Assembly: GCA_014706295.1 (NCBI GenBank)
Contig: JACSVZ010000016.1
Location: forward strand, 8,103,168-8,167,167
Length of the DNA: 64,000 bases
Direction: 5' to 3'
DNA from: Lycocorax pyrrhopterus obiensis
Taxonomy: Eukaryota; Chordata; Aves; Passeriformes; Paradisaeidae
Shown here one piece after another: positions 1 through 12,699 of the stretch; positions within the stretch are counted from its first letter, which is position 1; each line of letters begins with the position of its first letter. A program made the position numbers and the translations under genes. Below the pieces are notes generated by a model, which had not been told where the DNA came from, searched no databases, and worked only from the letters and a program-made list of their open reading frames with translations.

Positions 1-2280
1 AGTGAACCTAATGAGACTGTTGTCAAAAATGTTAATGGTAGAAGAATCTGCTTTTTATAATGCATTGTCACACAAGCATTCTTAAGGAAGGATTGTGTTC
101 TTAGGGACTGAAACTTCAGCTGCAGCAGCATACTGCTCATGTCTGAGCTCTGAGATTGCTTCCCTATTCCTCCCCTGAGAGTTCCATGGATTTGGTTCAA
201 GCACCATTGAACGTGATGCTGTATTAATTGCCCTGGAGGGTAGCAAGGCCTTTGAACTGTGGCTGTGAGTGATATTTTGCTATAAGACATGTGTCAGCAC
301 TTGCCTGGTTAACTCTAGGGCTGGGTTGTACAGCATGCTGGGACCAAGTATCTGGAAAACTACTTTGCATCCTGATCTTACATCTGTTTTCTATCATGCT
401 GTGAGATTGACTGGCCATTCTATCAGAGAAGCATCATTCTGGAATAGACAGTCTAAGTAAAAATATTGTACTGTCAAAGAATATTAAGGATATGCCATCA
501 TCTCTTGTAGTTCATAAAACCAGCTGGCAGAAGGAGACTAAAGTAATATAGCAGTTGATGTGCTGTCCTTTCCCCTGTGAGAGGGACAGTCTGGGCCCAG
601 CTTGGTCCAGGAGAAACTAAAGTTCAAACAGTTCCACAGTCCCACTTGTCTCTGTCTGTGGGCATAAATTTTCTGTCACGCATATCCCGATCACACAATC
701 AACCATCACATAATCCATTACCACCAGCATGAGAACATCACCAAGAGGTCACAGCAGAGCTAGAGCAAGGCAGTCACGGACACGCACAAAAGCAGGAATT
801 GGAGGAGTATGAGGGATTTTCAGCAAAGCAGAACCGTTTTCATGGCTAGAAGCATGTATGGAGGATAGAGAGACTTAAACTAACTTGTGGATTTAGTCAG
901 GATTCCACATTCAGTCAATTTCCACATTCAGTGCTAAAATAATTTTTCTTATTTTCTCTACCTTTTCCTTCCTATTTTGCTCTAGCTATGCTTTTCCTTA
1001 TTGCTATCCCTACACCCCCATCCCTTTCCCTTCACTTCCTGTCTGGTTTAGTCTATCAGGAATTCTCTGACTAAACAGGGGACTAAACTTGCCACTGTTA
1101 TCAAACAAAACCTCTCTCTCTTTCCACAAAAGAACATGACCTACACCTTATTCTGAAAATAATATCTGCTAATAATAATGTTCAGTAGTAATAATTAAAC
1201 TCTCTAGTTTAGAAACCTTACCTGGCATTCAAGTGAAAAAAATAACCATAAATTCACAAGATATGGTAAAAATGGTGTCATGTACAAAACTACACATTGA
1301 CCTGTAAAGCAGAAATTTATTATATTATTTCTTGCATAAAATAATAAACCTTCCCTAGTAATCTACTTGATATTCTAAAATATCAATTCAAAGAAAAGTC
1401 ATAGTACTTATACTAAATATTAACACATATGCTCTTTTCTTTTTTTTTCCCGTTATCTCTTTAACCCATCATAACAGAATGTTTAGGAGAAAGAGGTGTT
1501 GCTATCTGAAGCTGAACATTTAACAAGGATGTCAACTTAAGATTAAAAAGAGACTTTTTTTAAATGCAAGATGAAGTATTTCAGATTTCACAGTCTGACA
1601 GAGTGACATAAAAAAGGTACAGAGTACAGCCACAGTCTTTTGTTCTAGGAAAAAGAGCTGTCCTTCATGTTGCTGGTAATATGACCTTATGATAGGATAA
1701 TATTGCTCAAACTCCTGCAGCTTCAACCAGGGGACAGATGTGTAACTTCTCGAGATTTTATTCACAATGAGGATGCAATTCTGGCTCTATGAAACAGTAC
1801 AAGAATTTGGGTAGAATCTTTAGTGGAAAGAGAAAATACCCCAGACACTTATAGCTGATGATTAAAAAGGTAAATAATAATCCCTTCCTAAGTAAAATGT
1901 CTTAAAGCCAACACTCACCTGCTTTGTTAGGGCCCAGTGAAATGATTGGAGCTGATGGACAAAACTCCTATTAAAGCCAGTGTTGCAGCAGAAGAAGTAA
2001 TAAACTCCTCAAGAGGAGCAAGGGGTTCGTAGCACAGGACACTCAGTGCCATTTCACTTCCCCCCTTGACTCAGATCCCTGGATGGTGAGGTGTTATCAC
2101 ATATCACAACTCATCTGTTGACTTCCAGAGTTCATCTGTACGTGTAAGGAGTATTTTTTATGTCCTAAGATGTTACCTTGTATTTAGTTTCAAAGGAAAA
2201 AGAGCCTCGCTAGAAGCCTCTAAATCTGAACTGTCAAACAAGAAATTTTCTGCACTAAGTAGGAGAATAGTTTGCAGGGA
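1..2280. other. Non-coding spacer, no gene seen
   Basis: No open frame has a recognisable domain, and no RNA gene or repeat family could be identified. The sequence is AT-rich, with a T-run near 1440-1449. On the minus strand a good splice-donor-like motif (CAG then GTGAGT, read from about 1917 downwards) stands alone, without a credible exon. Confidence 0.6.
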
Positions 2281-2575
2281 TTTATCAAGATAGCCCATCA
2301 GATTGACACTTGACATGTAAATTGAATAGCAAATCTGACAGCTCAAATATTAATGCATCCCCCTAGTTCTGTCTTACACAGTTACTCCTGCAATTGGCTT
2401 TTTGAAAGCACCCTTGATATCCATTGCAAATCTGGCTGATTTTTAAGGCTGGCATCGTATCAACCCAGTTTATTTAGAACTAGCTGTTTAAAGACAGCTC
2501 AGTCTGTGATTATTAATTACTGCTTCAAGTGACAAGTCCTATTTGGTATTCGCATTCCTCATTAGCTTTTAATCA
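2281..2575. promoter_or_regulatory. Candidate conserved non-coding element (enhancer-like texture)
   Basis: What is seen: a repeat-free, low-CpG stretch dense in homeodomain-type cores, including TTAATTA at 2513-2519, ATTAG at 2561-2565 and an AATCAGATAA string at 2571-2580, with GATA-like motifs. What is known: vertebrate developmental enhancers often have this composition. What is inferred: possible cis-regulatory function. AT-rich neutral DNA also produces such words by chance, so confidence is low until conservation is measured. Confidence 0.25.
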
Positions 2576-3165
2576 GATAAAAAAAAAAATCCTCACCACA
2601 TAGAATATACGTGATCATTTCAATTGAAAGCATTACCATGCTTGTAGGCCAAAGGATTACACTGAACTATCCTTCTCTTGTGTTTGCTTGCCCTGCAGGA
2701 CAGGTTTTCTCCCCGTAATAACCTGATATCCAAAGGAGCAACGAGTTAAGACTTCCAAGTCTGAGTGAAATACTTGCATCCATCCGAAAGAAACAGTTCT
2801 GCTGTACTGCAAACGACAGAAGAGGTCCTTGCAAAGCACTGGGGCCATTTACACCTTCGTGTGCTGTAAGCTGGGGACTGCGAAAACAGAGATCCTGGCA
2901 TCCTCCTGGGTGCTGAGAAGCTTCACTTCTAGCTGGGATTTGCAAGAGATCCTTGCAGGACCAGCTCTGAATTTGCAGAGTAGATCAGAGATGGGATTTC
3001 TGAGCTTCCCATGGTATGGATATCTCCGAGCTCTGTTTTTGCTGCAAGAGTCCTTTAAAATAGTCAGGCTTAATGTCCTCTGGGAAGAATGGAAACAGCA
3101 CTGCTCTTAAATATGCCATGTAAATTATCTGCCATAGCAAATTGCCGGCTGAGGGAAGATACAAA

Positions 3166-3180
3166 ATGGAGCAGGTAAGT
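3166..3180 (+). promoter_or_regulatory. Consensus 5' splice donor preceded by an ATG
   Basis: Positions 3172-3180 read CAG|GTAAGT, a full match to the vertebrate donor consensus, with the intron side starting at 3175. Directly upstream, ATG GAG CAG (3166-3174) has an A-rich leader. If transcribed, this could be a first-exon donor with a start codon three codons before the junction. No matching acceptor or downstream coding exon could be tied to it, and one such nine-base match is roughly what chance allows in 64 kb on two strands. Confidence 0.2.
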
Positions 3181-3362
3181 ATTCTGCTGAATAGGAATTA
3201 CTCTGGTCTTCTTTAAGAATAGTATTTGTATTTACCATCTGACTGGACAAAAGAAATGTAACTACCCCCTTCTTTTCCCAAAACAGGTCTTGAGTGCTGT
3301 CTTTAGAAACAATTTGACACCTACCTCAGACTCATTCTTTCATTTTTCAAATACAATTTCAT

Positions 3363-3483
3363 AGAATCATTATCCAGTAGTCATTTGAGACATGCAATGA
3401 TAAGTAAAAATAGCTCCCACTAATCTCACTAATAACCCTAAAGTCTCTTCCAACCCAAGTCATTCCTTTGATTCCATGATTCT
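3363..3483 (+). mobile_element. CR1 LINE 3'-end fragment
   Basis: The stretch from about 3435 to 3483 matches the sense-strand 3' end of avian CR1 retrotransposons: a 'cttccaaccca' core followed by the ATTC(Y)ATGATTCT terminal repeat ending at 3483. This end defines the element boundary and sense orientation. Upstream similarity fades; the body before about 3400 is too diverged to assign. An AGAATCAT word at 3363-3370 is the exact reverse complement of the terminal ATGATTCT at 3476-3483. It may be the tail of a second, opposite CR1 remnant. CR1 copies are 5'-truncated by incomplete reverse transcription, so a short 3' piece is expected. It has no coding capacity. Confidence 0.7.
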
Positions 3484-3489
3484 AATTGC

Positions 3490-6400
3490 ATGAGACCTTT
3501 ATTTTCAAGTTTCCTGTTCATTTATTTCAGTTCTCTGACTCATTTCATATCCAGGCCAGACATTATCATAAAAAATATATTGCTTTTGATTTTAGAAATA
3601 ATCTCCCTTCCCAGTCCTCCATGTTATTTACCAAAGTACTCCATCTGTTCCTTAAGAGATCTTCTTATCCGAACCAAAGAAATGTAGACAGAAACAAGAC
3701 AATTAATTTCTTGCAAATTCCATTTTGGTTTACCTTTAAAATAACTGGAAGATACATAAAGAGACGATGCTCATGTAGAGAACAATATTTTAGGGGATCA
3801 CTAAATCTTTCGGACATAATCTAATGCCAGGACACAGAAAAACAGCAGAAAAAGACTTTAGGAATGCTGAAAAACAAACAGGCCACTGAAAACCTGCAGC
3901 CACAGAGCAAGGTCTGGCAGTTCAGTGTTATCCAGCTCAGGCCAAGCACAAGTCCTCAGAAACAGTAATAGTGAGATACTAAATTTACCAAATTATTTGT
4001 GACAAAAAAATTAAGTCAATGGTACTATAATTATGGCCACAAGCTCATCTGTTTCATGTATAAGAACCTCACCCATTCAATTAAAAAAGATAGATTGCAA
4101 CTATTAGATATCACTTTTCTCAGAGAGGAGAATATAATTTTCCTCTTTTTCGGAGTAAATATTGGTCATTCTAAGAAATACAGTTAATATATTCACAAAA
4201 TAAATGTCGTTTTGATCTGCTGCAGATACAAGCTCCCAGTTACACTAAATGTTAGCTTCTGTCTTTTAGATCAAGACCTTCTGATGTCCCTAAACTAAGA
4301 TTTCAATGTAGCTGGACTCCAAATTTTATGTCACATCTGCTGCTTCCCTTCTCTCACACCTTGACCATGTTTCTATCCAGTCTGCTTAGTCACCTGTTTT
4401 TTACAGGAGCTTTCTTTTGCTGCTTGAGTAAGTGCAAGTATTCATCTGGCAGGGCCAAACTGGCTGTGAATTTTCATCCCAGTTAATTCCGTTTAATCTC
4501 TCTGAAAGGAAGAAAGTTTGGTAGCAAAGTTTACCTCTTACGACTAAGGAAAACGGGGTGGGGGGGAAGTATCTCCACCTTTTCAATTATGGTTGATGGA
4601 GTCCCCCTTCCCAGCATGGCCATGGGGAAAAGCACTGCCCTCCTGTGTCTCCAGAACACATGGCTGAAAGGAGGGCGATAACTGCTCACTGCAGACAAGC
4701 AGCAGGCAGCGCCTAGAAGACAGAAAAGGGAGGAGGTAGCAGCAGAAACCCCAAATATCAGCCAAGGAACCAAAATATGGCAACCAGGTTGAAGGCTCCG
4801 GGATCATTATTCAGAAGAACACAAATTTTAAGGTAAGTATAAATATAAAATAATTAGCATGTTATAAAAACTGCTGGTAAGAATGAGGTACACCTTAAAT
4901 TATTTGGCTGGATTAGCAGATAGGGATAGAATTCTACTAATAAATATTTTTTTTCTGATGATATAGTAAATTCTGATGACAGTGGCAAATATTCTTAAAA
5001 AATTACTCTTTTTGTTTCAATATCAGTATTTGAATGAGATGATCTGTGTTTTGCATCCTCATACCAGGCAGTCCAGCAAGGCCCAGGAAACTATTGTATG
5101 TCTCCTGCAAAAGTCAGATTATTCCTGTTTGAAAGAAGAAAAAAAACCAATAACTTGAATTTCAGGGTTTACGTTATTTGTGTGTGTACTTCCAACCAAT
5201 TGAGAAGTAGCACCAGATTCTGGGCTAAAGGTTCCCAACAACCTTCAGAAAGTGTCCTAATGAAAATATTCGAAGCCCATCCTACTCTAAACCTTGCCAT
5301 CACTGAATGTCACAGAAAGCTAATCCCATACCCATTTATCTTATTTCGACATAAATCAAAATTTATACTTTGAATATAAACACAGTAGGCAACTGGGACA
5401 CTGAAGGCAAATATAACTGATAAGACATTTCTCATGCTGTATCCTGATCTTGTAGTGCCTGTGACTCAGAAGCATCAAATGACTGTTTTTCTATCCAATC
5501 GAGCACCATATCTCTTCCTGCTTGAGGAAACACAAGAGAGTTTAGGAACATTTCACAGGCACCCACTACTGTTTTCATCTCAACTATTTTATATCCTGGT
5601 AGAAAGACAAGTACTTCTTCACCACAATTTCTGCTTTTTAAAAGTCCATTTAAAACAAGATACTTAGGGATCTTGGGAAGAACCTGCAACTTTCAGATCA
5701 TCCTAATCCATTTTAACAAAATGCTCAAGCATGTACCTTAGGAGTCAGTCCTGAGGGGTTCTGTGCTTCCTTTGGGTACCAAGGCACAGCAGAAAGCAAG
5801 GATGGATCTCCTCTGCCACCAGGGCAATGTGTGTATGGGCCCTACAGATCCTGAGAATGCCCAAAGGAAACACCCACTTTGCAAATGGATGAGCTCTGTA
5901 AGATGCACTCGTGCTGTAGCTGACTTTGAAATTCTCGGTGGGGGTTGGTAACTGCAGAAACACAAGAATTTATAAAGTCAAAATCATTTGCTGCTCGTTA
6001 TTCTCATTTTCAAAGGTTCAGTATAGCAGTGTGTTCACTTTAATACAGCACACCTGAAAAATAAACACAATAAAATGAACACTACCCTTCTAAAGCTGAA
6101 AATTATATTACTTCATCCTTCTGTTCTTTTTGCTTTCAGCCTGAAGCAAATACAAGAAAAAGACCATTTTCCCAAGTAGTAGCAGAAACTTCAGAGGGAA
6201 CTTGATTTCACAGGGCTTCTAGAGTGTATCTGACTGTCATTCTAAACCTCAAGATTTATGTGTATAAACTGTTTTAAAAGCTGATCCAGTCACTCTCATA
6301 GAAGCAAGAATATTAGCTAATAGATTGGTCTGAGCTGGAGATAACCTGTACATTCAATTTATAATTTGTAAAATCCTGTACCTATTCTTTGGATCCAAGG

Positions 6401-9400
6401 TATATTGATAAGTGAGCCCACTACAAATGTCCATTATTACAGCATATAGAAACTGCCTCTAGATAAAGGGCAGGGGTTCACATTGCCTGACAAATTACTG
6501 CCTTACAAGAAGAAATCTCTATGAAACAAGAATTTATACTGAATTCACCGGCAGTGATGCAGGTTAAAGTAGGTCTACAGTGTATGCTGTGGGCAAATGC
6601 AAGCTTTGCCTCACCTATGCTGAAAGGCAAAAGCCATAAATTAGCCACTGATTAGGTACAATTAGTAGAGCCTGACTGCTTTGCCTAATATATTAGCTTA
6701 TGTCTGCTCTATTCCACAATACAGGTACTTGGTCTGAAGCTGACTCATGTCCCACAGCACAAGCAGGGACAGAAAAGTGATGTGCTGTATATTAGAGATA
6801 CATAACATCCTTAAAGGGCAGCTGTCTAACAAGCTGAAGAGACTACCAGAGTAGGAAACTTGATTGCAGTGCAGGAAAACAATGGTGAAATTAATATCTG
6901 GGAAGAGGCTCTCTCATTTATCAATCAACATGTATGGATATCAGACACGAAAATTTAACTAGTGATGATGAGACACTCAAAGATGGGCTTTTCTTAAAAG
7001 GAATTAAATCACAGATCATCAAGATAACGAATTAAGAAAAGTTTTGCAGTCCACTCAGCAGCTTAGATACAAAACTCTTTACAGCAATATCTTGGAAAAA
7101 AACTCTCAAACTTCTCTTGTGCCATATATTCCTGAGCTAACAGATATGGAGTCAAATGTCTGGATCCAGGAAAGAGATTGAGGCAAGTACAGAATTCATT
7201 TTATGAGGATCTAAGGGTAGAATTGGTACTTGAAATGGAAAGAGAAAATGTTTTTAAAACTATCTTTCTGAGTTTGGAACACTGCTTATGAAAGTTGTGA
7301 TGTCCTTCACTTTGACTTTCTCTCTTACCAAAAGTACATTACTTATGATCAAATGTCAGATTGACATAACTGAGTTGTGCTGATCTGCCAATATTACCAG
7401 CTTTTCTGATCTGATAAGATGTTCATTTCAAAAATACTTTACTTTATCAAAGAAAGATGAAGGTCTCCATGTCCTTTCACCATGTTATTTAACACTGAAC
7501 ATGCCCATGAATTCTTCAATACTGTTTCACTCTAAAAGCTGCTTTGCTCTCAAGATACAAAGATACCACACTTTTAAAATAGAGATGTTACTTATTTGGT
7601 AATTTTTATTTTTAATAATTTCAACCTGATTTTAAAATAAGAATGAAAATACCAACTCACAGTAGTTCACTATGTTATTCCTCAAAACCTTTTCACATCG
7701 TATATATTTGCTAGCCAACTAATGATAATACTGATGAAAGAACTTGGCATTTTAAATTGTCAATCTACTAGCTAATATACTAGAATGAAATTTTGACTAG
7801 GTTCAACTCACCAGTAAAAGGGTCACTCTGTTTTCCATCCACTTTAAGCCTACACAAGAACACACTTTTCCCCCAGGGTAATATGATAAAGAAGCTCATC
7901 ATGGAAAAGAGAGTCTAGAAGATTTATCTTAAGGAAAAAAAAAAGGCATATCCTTGAAAAATATGAAGTAAAACCTCTGGGAAATCTACGTGCCTACACA
8001 GTGTGTGGTTTTGTTGCTCATAACTCAGAAGTAAAAGCCAGAGACAACAGGAAGATAAGTAATTTTAATAAAGAGAGCTTTAGAAAGATCCCATTTCCTC
8101 AGCCTTGTTTGCAGCTGGTGCCCATCAGCAGAGCTCCACAGCAGCCAAAGGCAAGGAGTGTGCCAGCAGGAATCCAGCACTAAACCCAGCGGAGATGAGC
8201 TACAGGTAGGATGAACCTGAGAGGCGTAACACGGAGCTGAGCTTGTTTTTAATGGCCCCACCTGTCTTTCCTACCAACTCTCTGTTCACCAAAACCTTTG
8301 AAAAAAACTACATCTCTACTCAAGAAACTAAACCAGATTTGATTAAAACCAGACAGGAACTTTGGAGTTATTGCAGGGACTTGTTTACTCAACTCTGCTC
8401 CAGGCCAGGCTTTGTTAGCAGCACTCGCCCAGCCCTCCTGGTGAACGCAAACCGAGAGCTGCTCTTGGCAGGCACCGGGCGAAACCTGGCCACAACCTGC
8501 TTGTGTCCCACTGCACCCTGAATGCAACGTGGAGTTTACAGGAGGCACATACAGAGTACAGACAAGCTGTAAATTAACTGCTCTCTGCCAGAAATCTCCA
8601 CATCTCTAAGGTATGAGCAGCACCAGGGCTCCTCTCTTAGCAGGAAGCAATCAACAGTCAGAGAGAAAAGCCATGGAGCATTTTAATCAACAGCATCAGG
8701 GCTAATCATTAGTGCTGGCTGCTTGCTTTGAGTTTCTACAGACAGGTGATACAATTTTCTGGAAAAGGCTGAGCCTGCAGGTGTTCAGAAAATGTGAATA
8801 CATTTTTAAAATGCATTCAAATATTTATAAATTTTAAATATGTAAATGCAGTCCAACAACATTACACTTCTAGGACATAAAGTGTATAATAAAATATGAC
8901 AAATACTTACAACGAAAACTCTTTCAGTGAAGATACTTATTTTTTATCAGCTTCTCTATTTTCTGTAAGAGCATATTAATCCTTGATTAATTTTCTTTCA
9001 ATCATACCAAGTAATTACAGCTTCCCTTTCAAAATTACTTTCCCATGACTATTTCAGTTGATTCAAGAAAAATTTTAGGTGGGCATTTTGGGGAAATATT
9101 TTTGTGCTTCTGTTTATTCAAAACAATGAAAACAAATTCCCAAATATCAGGATTAAAAAAAAAAAATCACACAAATTCCTTGTTCTACTGGCTCTAATAC
9201 TCAGAATTATTTATTATTGCAAAATATAGAACAGCAGCTTAAAAAAAATTAATTTTTTTATATCAGAAGCAAAGGCATATTATGCCTTACTATGGAATTA
9301 CCATTTCTGAAGTCTGTCACAGATTTAGTTACATTTTTTTTCAAATTTCAATGTTGCATTAAAAAATTTAAAAGTGCTAAGGCTCTGCTGGCAGAAATCT

Positions 9401-9475
9401 TGTTATAGTCCTTTCATATGTAAGGACTCATAACCAAAGGAGTGCTGCTTCACATAAAGCAATAAAATGTGAAGG
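3490..9475. other. Non-coding spacer, no gene seen
   Basis: AT-rich sequence with short overlapping open frames on both strands and no recognisable protein. A strong donor-like motif (AAG|GTAAGT, intron side at 4833) and a polypyrimidine-AG acceptor-like site ending at 6139 are present but cannot be assembled into an exon-intron structure. GC rises mildly around 8390-8520. A-runs occur near 7930-7945 and 9156-9167. Confidence 0.6.
9242..9259. repeat. Perfect AT palindrome (18 bp)
   Basis: Seven A, TTAA, seven T: a self-complementary 18-bp string with no loop. It is low-complexity and probably a by-product of adjacent A and T runs. It could extrude or bend DNA, but nothing nearby suggests a specific function. 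Confidence 0.6.
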
Positions 9476-9479
9476 ACCT

Positions 9480-9605
9480 CACTCTAATATTAATTTGCCA
9501 TTGTATCAAAAATTAATTACTATGTAATTAGAATGACAGAAAATGCAAATGGGACTTCTGAACACTATCAACAGCTGTTTGAAATGACATTTATTTGAAA
9601 ATGCT
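9480..9605. promoter_or_regulatory. Candidate enhancer: homeobox, octamer and E-box cluster
   Basis: In about 120 bp there are two TAATTA homeodomain cores (9513-9519 within TTAATTA; 9525-9530), a perfect POU octamer ATGCAAAT (9543-9550) and a CAGCTG E-box (9572-9577), with no repeat and no open frame. Dense, heterotypic sites of this kind are common in vertebrate neural or mesodermal enhancers. Function is inferred from motif content only; no promoter or gene lies adjacent. Confidence 0.3.
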
Positions 9606-11810
9606 GGAAAAACAGAAATGCTCCTTCACAAACTACGTGGCATTGAATTTGTCAGCTCTCTATCAAAGCCTAGTGAAACCTCTGCTTCTTACATAGGACA
9701 TAAAACAGATAAAATCACAAATATGCAGCCTGACTAAGGCAGCTCTTTGCCCCAACTCCTGCTAAGTAAGCAAGGACAAGCAAGAGAAGCACATCTGCAA
9801 GAATGCCAGCACTCATGACCCCCTCTGTGTTCAGAAATTATCAGAAATATCTGCCACGGGGAACCACTGAGCTAATGAAAACAAAAATGAATTGAACCTC
9901 AAGGATAATGATAGCTCAATGTCCAATTATCTGAGATGAATTTTTGATGACACCTCCTCCGGCCAGTTAGTTTGCCAGTCACCAAAGAGTGCTTTTGGCA
10001 AGGAGGGTTAAACAGAAGCCTGGAAAAGCAACACGAGAAAATAGGACTGCAAATGCCCAATTCTCAGGACTGCAAATGCCCAATTCTTTGGCCCCTTCTC
10101 TCCGTGGCACAGGCAGGCTCTGTGGGAGACAAGGGAATTAAAACAGGTTTAAACCAAGGTGAGAGAGAAGAGGATCACCAGATTGGGAAGCCTCCCGCAG
10201 CATCCAGGGCGAAACCCGGTCTGAGGTGAGAGCTGCAGCCTCTGCCCATGACCCAGAGCATCAGTGCCACAGAGCTGCTGCTCCTGCTCTGCCCAAGGGC
10301 TGGGGACAACGCCCCGAGAGCCCACTGCTCCTGGGTACACCTCGACTGGGAACCGTGCCCCTGGCACAGCCTCAGGGCTCTGTCCATCATGGGATGTCCG
10401 TCCCTGGCCCACTACCCGTGACACCGCTCTCAGAAAAAGATAAAAGGAAATCACTTTGGCTGCTGGTCAGCAGTAAAATAAAAAGTAGCTATAAAACAGT
10501 AGAAACTAGACATATGAAAGACCTTGTACTTCGCATATATAAATCAGCATAGCTCCATTAAATTCCTCCTCAACAATCCCAAATGCCAGCACGAACATCA
10601 GTCAGAATCTAACTTGCACAGCCCTCCCAGGCATTCAGGACACCATGTGGCAATAGCATTAGTTCACTCTTAGAAACATTCTCCTTGTGCTGGAGAAATA
10701 GCTGGAAAAAAGTGAAAAGGCAACTGCTGGAAAACACCAATAGAACTTTCACTTACTGGGATTTAGAAACTTGACTGGTGTAGAACAGTTCTTGTGCTCT
10801 AAAGAACACACCTCTGCAAACCATTAAGCTTGTGTGGGAAGCTGGAAGAATGGGGAAAGACAGGCAAACAGGAAAAAAAACTCCGAATATATTTTTCTTG
10901 ATTTTTCTTCTTCCTTGTTGAATTTTACAAGTCTGCAACAAGCAAAGGCCAGGTTTTTGATCTAGAGCCAGATAGACAATCTTTTTAACCAGAGCCAGCA
11001 TTCACCATAATGAAAAAATATCCAGCAGAACCTTGTATCTTGTCATTTTCAATAATCCTACCATATCCTACCAGGATTATTTTTTCCTAGGCCATAAATT
11101 TGTTCTCACCCAGTAACCCACCACCTGCTGATCCCCACTATTTCTGAAGCCTGTCACAGACAGATTTACTTACAATTTTTTTTTCCCTATTCCATGAAGC
11201 AGAAGTAGTATTTCCTACCTGCACAATGCATTTCTCATTCTCTCTGAGAAGCTACTGAGACATCTGGTAGCTCAGTGAGATGTTTATTTTAGACTTTTCT
11301 TTAGCAGATAAGAGCAGTGCAGCAGAGGAGATGAATATAGGAGATAAAGCTGAGAACACACTAAAACAAGCCTAGAGAACACCTGAGTATAACCTGCTCC
11401 TCTGTGCTGGAGAACATAAACAAATCAGTTGTGTTAGATTTAGACTTGCTTGACTTCAAATGAATTTCTGCAATACCATCTTACTTACAATGACATTTCA
11501 CAGCGTTTGAGATGCTATTTATGTTTTGTGCACTAGACATAACCAGCAAGTTCACCTTCAATACATGCAGCTGGTTGCTCACTTGGGAAGCCAAGGTGAG
11601 CCAGGGTAGCCAGTGTCACTTTAAGACTCTTAAAGCTTACTGAACAAGCACTGCAACACCAAAATAGCTCCAGAGACTGCCTCTTCTATTTGGAATTGGC
11701 TGAACTGACTGCAGCCACCACCTGTATCAGAAGAAATCAGTGCTGCTCTGTACTATGTCTTTTTATCAGCCATCTTATGCCTCATAGGCTGGCCATGTAT
11801 GTTGGCCCTA
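9606..11810. other. Non-coding spacer with a GC-richer patch
   Basis: No gene recognised. The patch at about 10150-10450 has higher GC and a few CpGs and gives overlapping open frames on both strands (for example 10226-10552 plus and 10149-10454 minus). Their proline/serine/glycine-rich translations are typical of GC-rich non-coding DNA. CpG density is too low for a clear CpG island. Confidence 0.55.
10043..10087 (+). repeat. Tandem duplication, 22-bp unit, two copies
   Basis: The 22-bp unit starting AGGACTGCAAATGCC occurs at 10043-10064 and again, identically, at 10066-10087, with one base between (period 23). Perfect identity suggests a recent slippage or duplication event. Each unit contains a TGCAAATG word that overlaps an octamer-like half site. 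Confidence 0.9.
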
Positions 11811-11812
11811 TA

Positions 11813-12050
11813 ATATCAAATAATACAATAATTTAGGTTGGAAGAGGCTCTGAAGGCCAATCTCTTCCTCAAAGCAGAACTAACTTCAGTGTTAGACTGC
11901 TCAGGACTTAGTGCAGGTGAGTTAGGAACAGCTCCAAGCATGGTGGTTGAACAGTCTGTCGAGGCTCTGTCCCAGGGTTTGACCACCCTCATTGTGAAAA
12001 ACCAAACTTTTCTTACGGCCATCCTTAAGAAATAACCTGGTAACAGTAAG
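11813..12050 (-). mobile_element. CR1 LINE fragment, antisense, 3' part
   Basis: On the plus strand the block begins with a degraded tail (atcaaataatacaataat), then TTAGGTTGGAAGAGGCTC, the well-known antisense image of the avian CR1 3' end. It continues through the typical 'gttagactgctcagg' and 'tttgaccaccctcattgtg' segments of the CR1 3' UTR and end of ORF2. It lies therefore on the minus strand with its 3' terminus near 11813. Similarity decays after about 12045. A minus-strand open frame of 87 codons (11816-12079) is simply a reading of this repeat; it contains no reverse transcriptase motifs, since those lie further 5' and were never copied. Many substitutions mark an old insertion. Confidence 0.85.
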
Positions 12051-12699
12051 ACCTTAAAAAGAACAACAAACCATGTCAAAAGTTTTGAATAATTTCATGA
12101 TGTATAGTAAAGACTCTGTTTGTAAGTGGTGTCAGTAGAATGACTTCAGGGTTAGTTGATGTTTGCCCTGCTGGAGCTGAGCACAAACACAATAATTGTG
12201 GCAAGTTCATGCCCAAGTGTTCACTGAACAGCACTAATGCGGGGTCACCGTTCTCCCATTCTCAGCTGGGCCATCCCACACTTCTCTTCAATGCAGTTGC
12301 AACTCAAAATATTCTTCTTATAGTTTCACCAAGATTCTACTGCTCAGTTTTCCACATTTTAGAAATTATTTTCCCTCTTGCGGACATGGGCGTATGCTAG
12401 CTTTCCTCAGGCAGCAGGCAAAAACTGGATACAATTGATATGTTTTTAATCTAACCTTACACCAACAAGAAAAAGCAAATGAACTATTTGAAAAAGCAGT
12501 TATTTGATACAACTTGATTCAGTTGTGTTTATTTCCAAAGAATGCCTTGAGTAGGGTTGATCCAAACCAGTGACAAGCCCTGCTTTCTGCTGTATACCCA
12601 AACTAAGGCTAAATTAACAAACTCTTTCAGTTTGTAATCAGGTTATAAAAATAAAGCGTGTCAAACAGAAACCAACCTGTTTGTTTTGTAGAGTAATGT

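Noticed and set aside
10149..10552. GC-richer patch with overlapping proline-rich frames, considered as a CpG-island promoter
   Set aside because: CpG content is too low and there is no adjacent transcript evidence.
11816..12079. 87-codon minus-strand frame
   Set aside because: It is a reading of the antisense CR1 fragment, not a gene.
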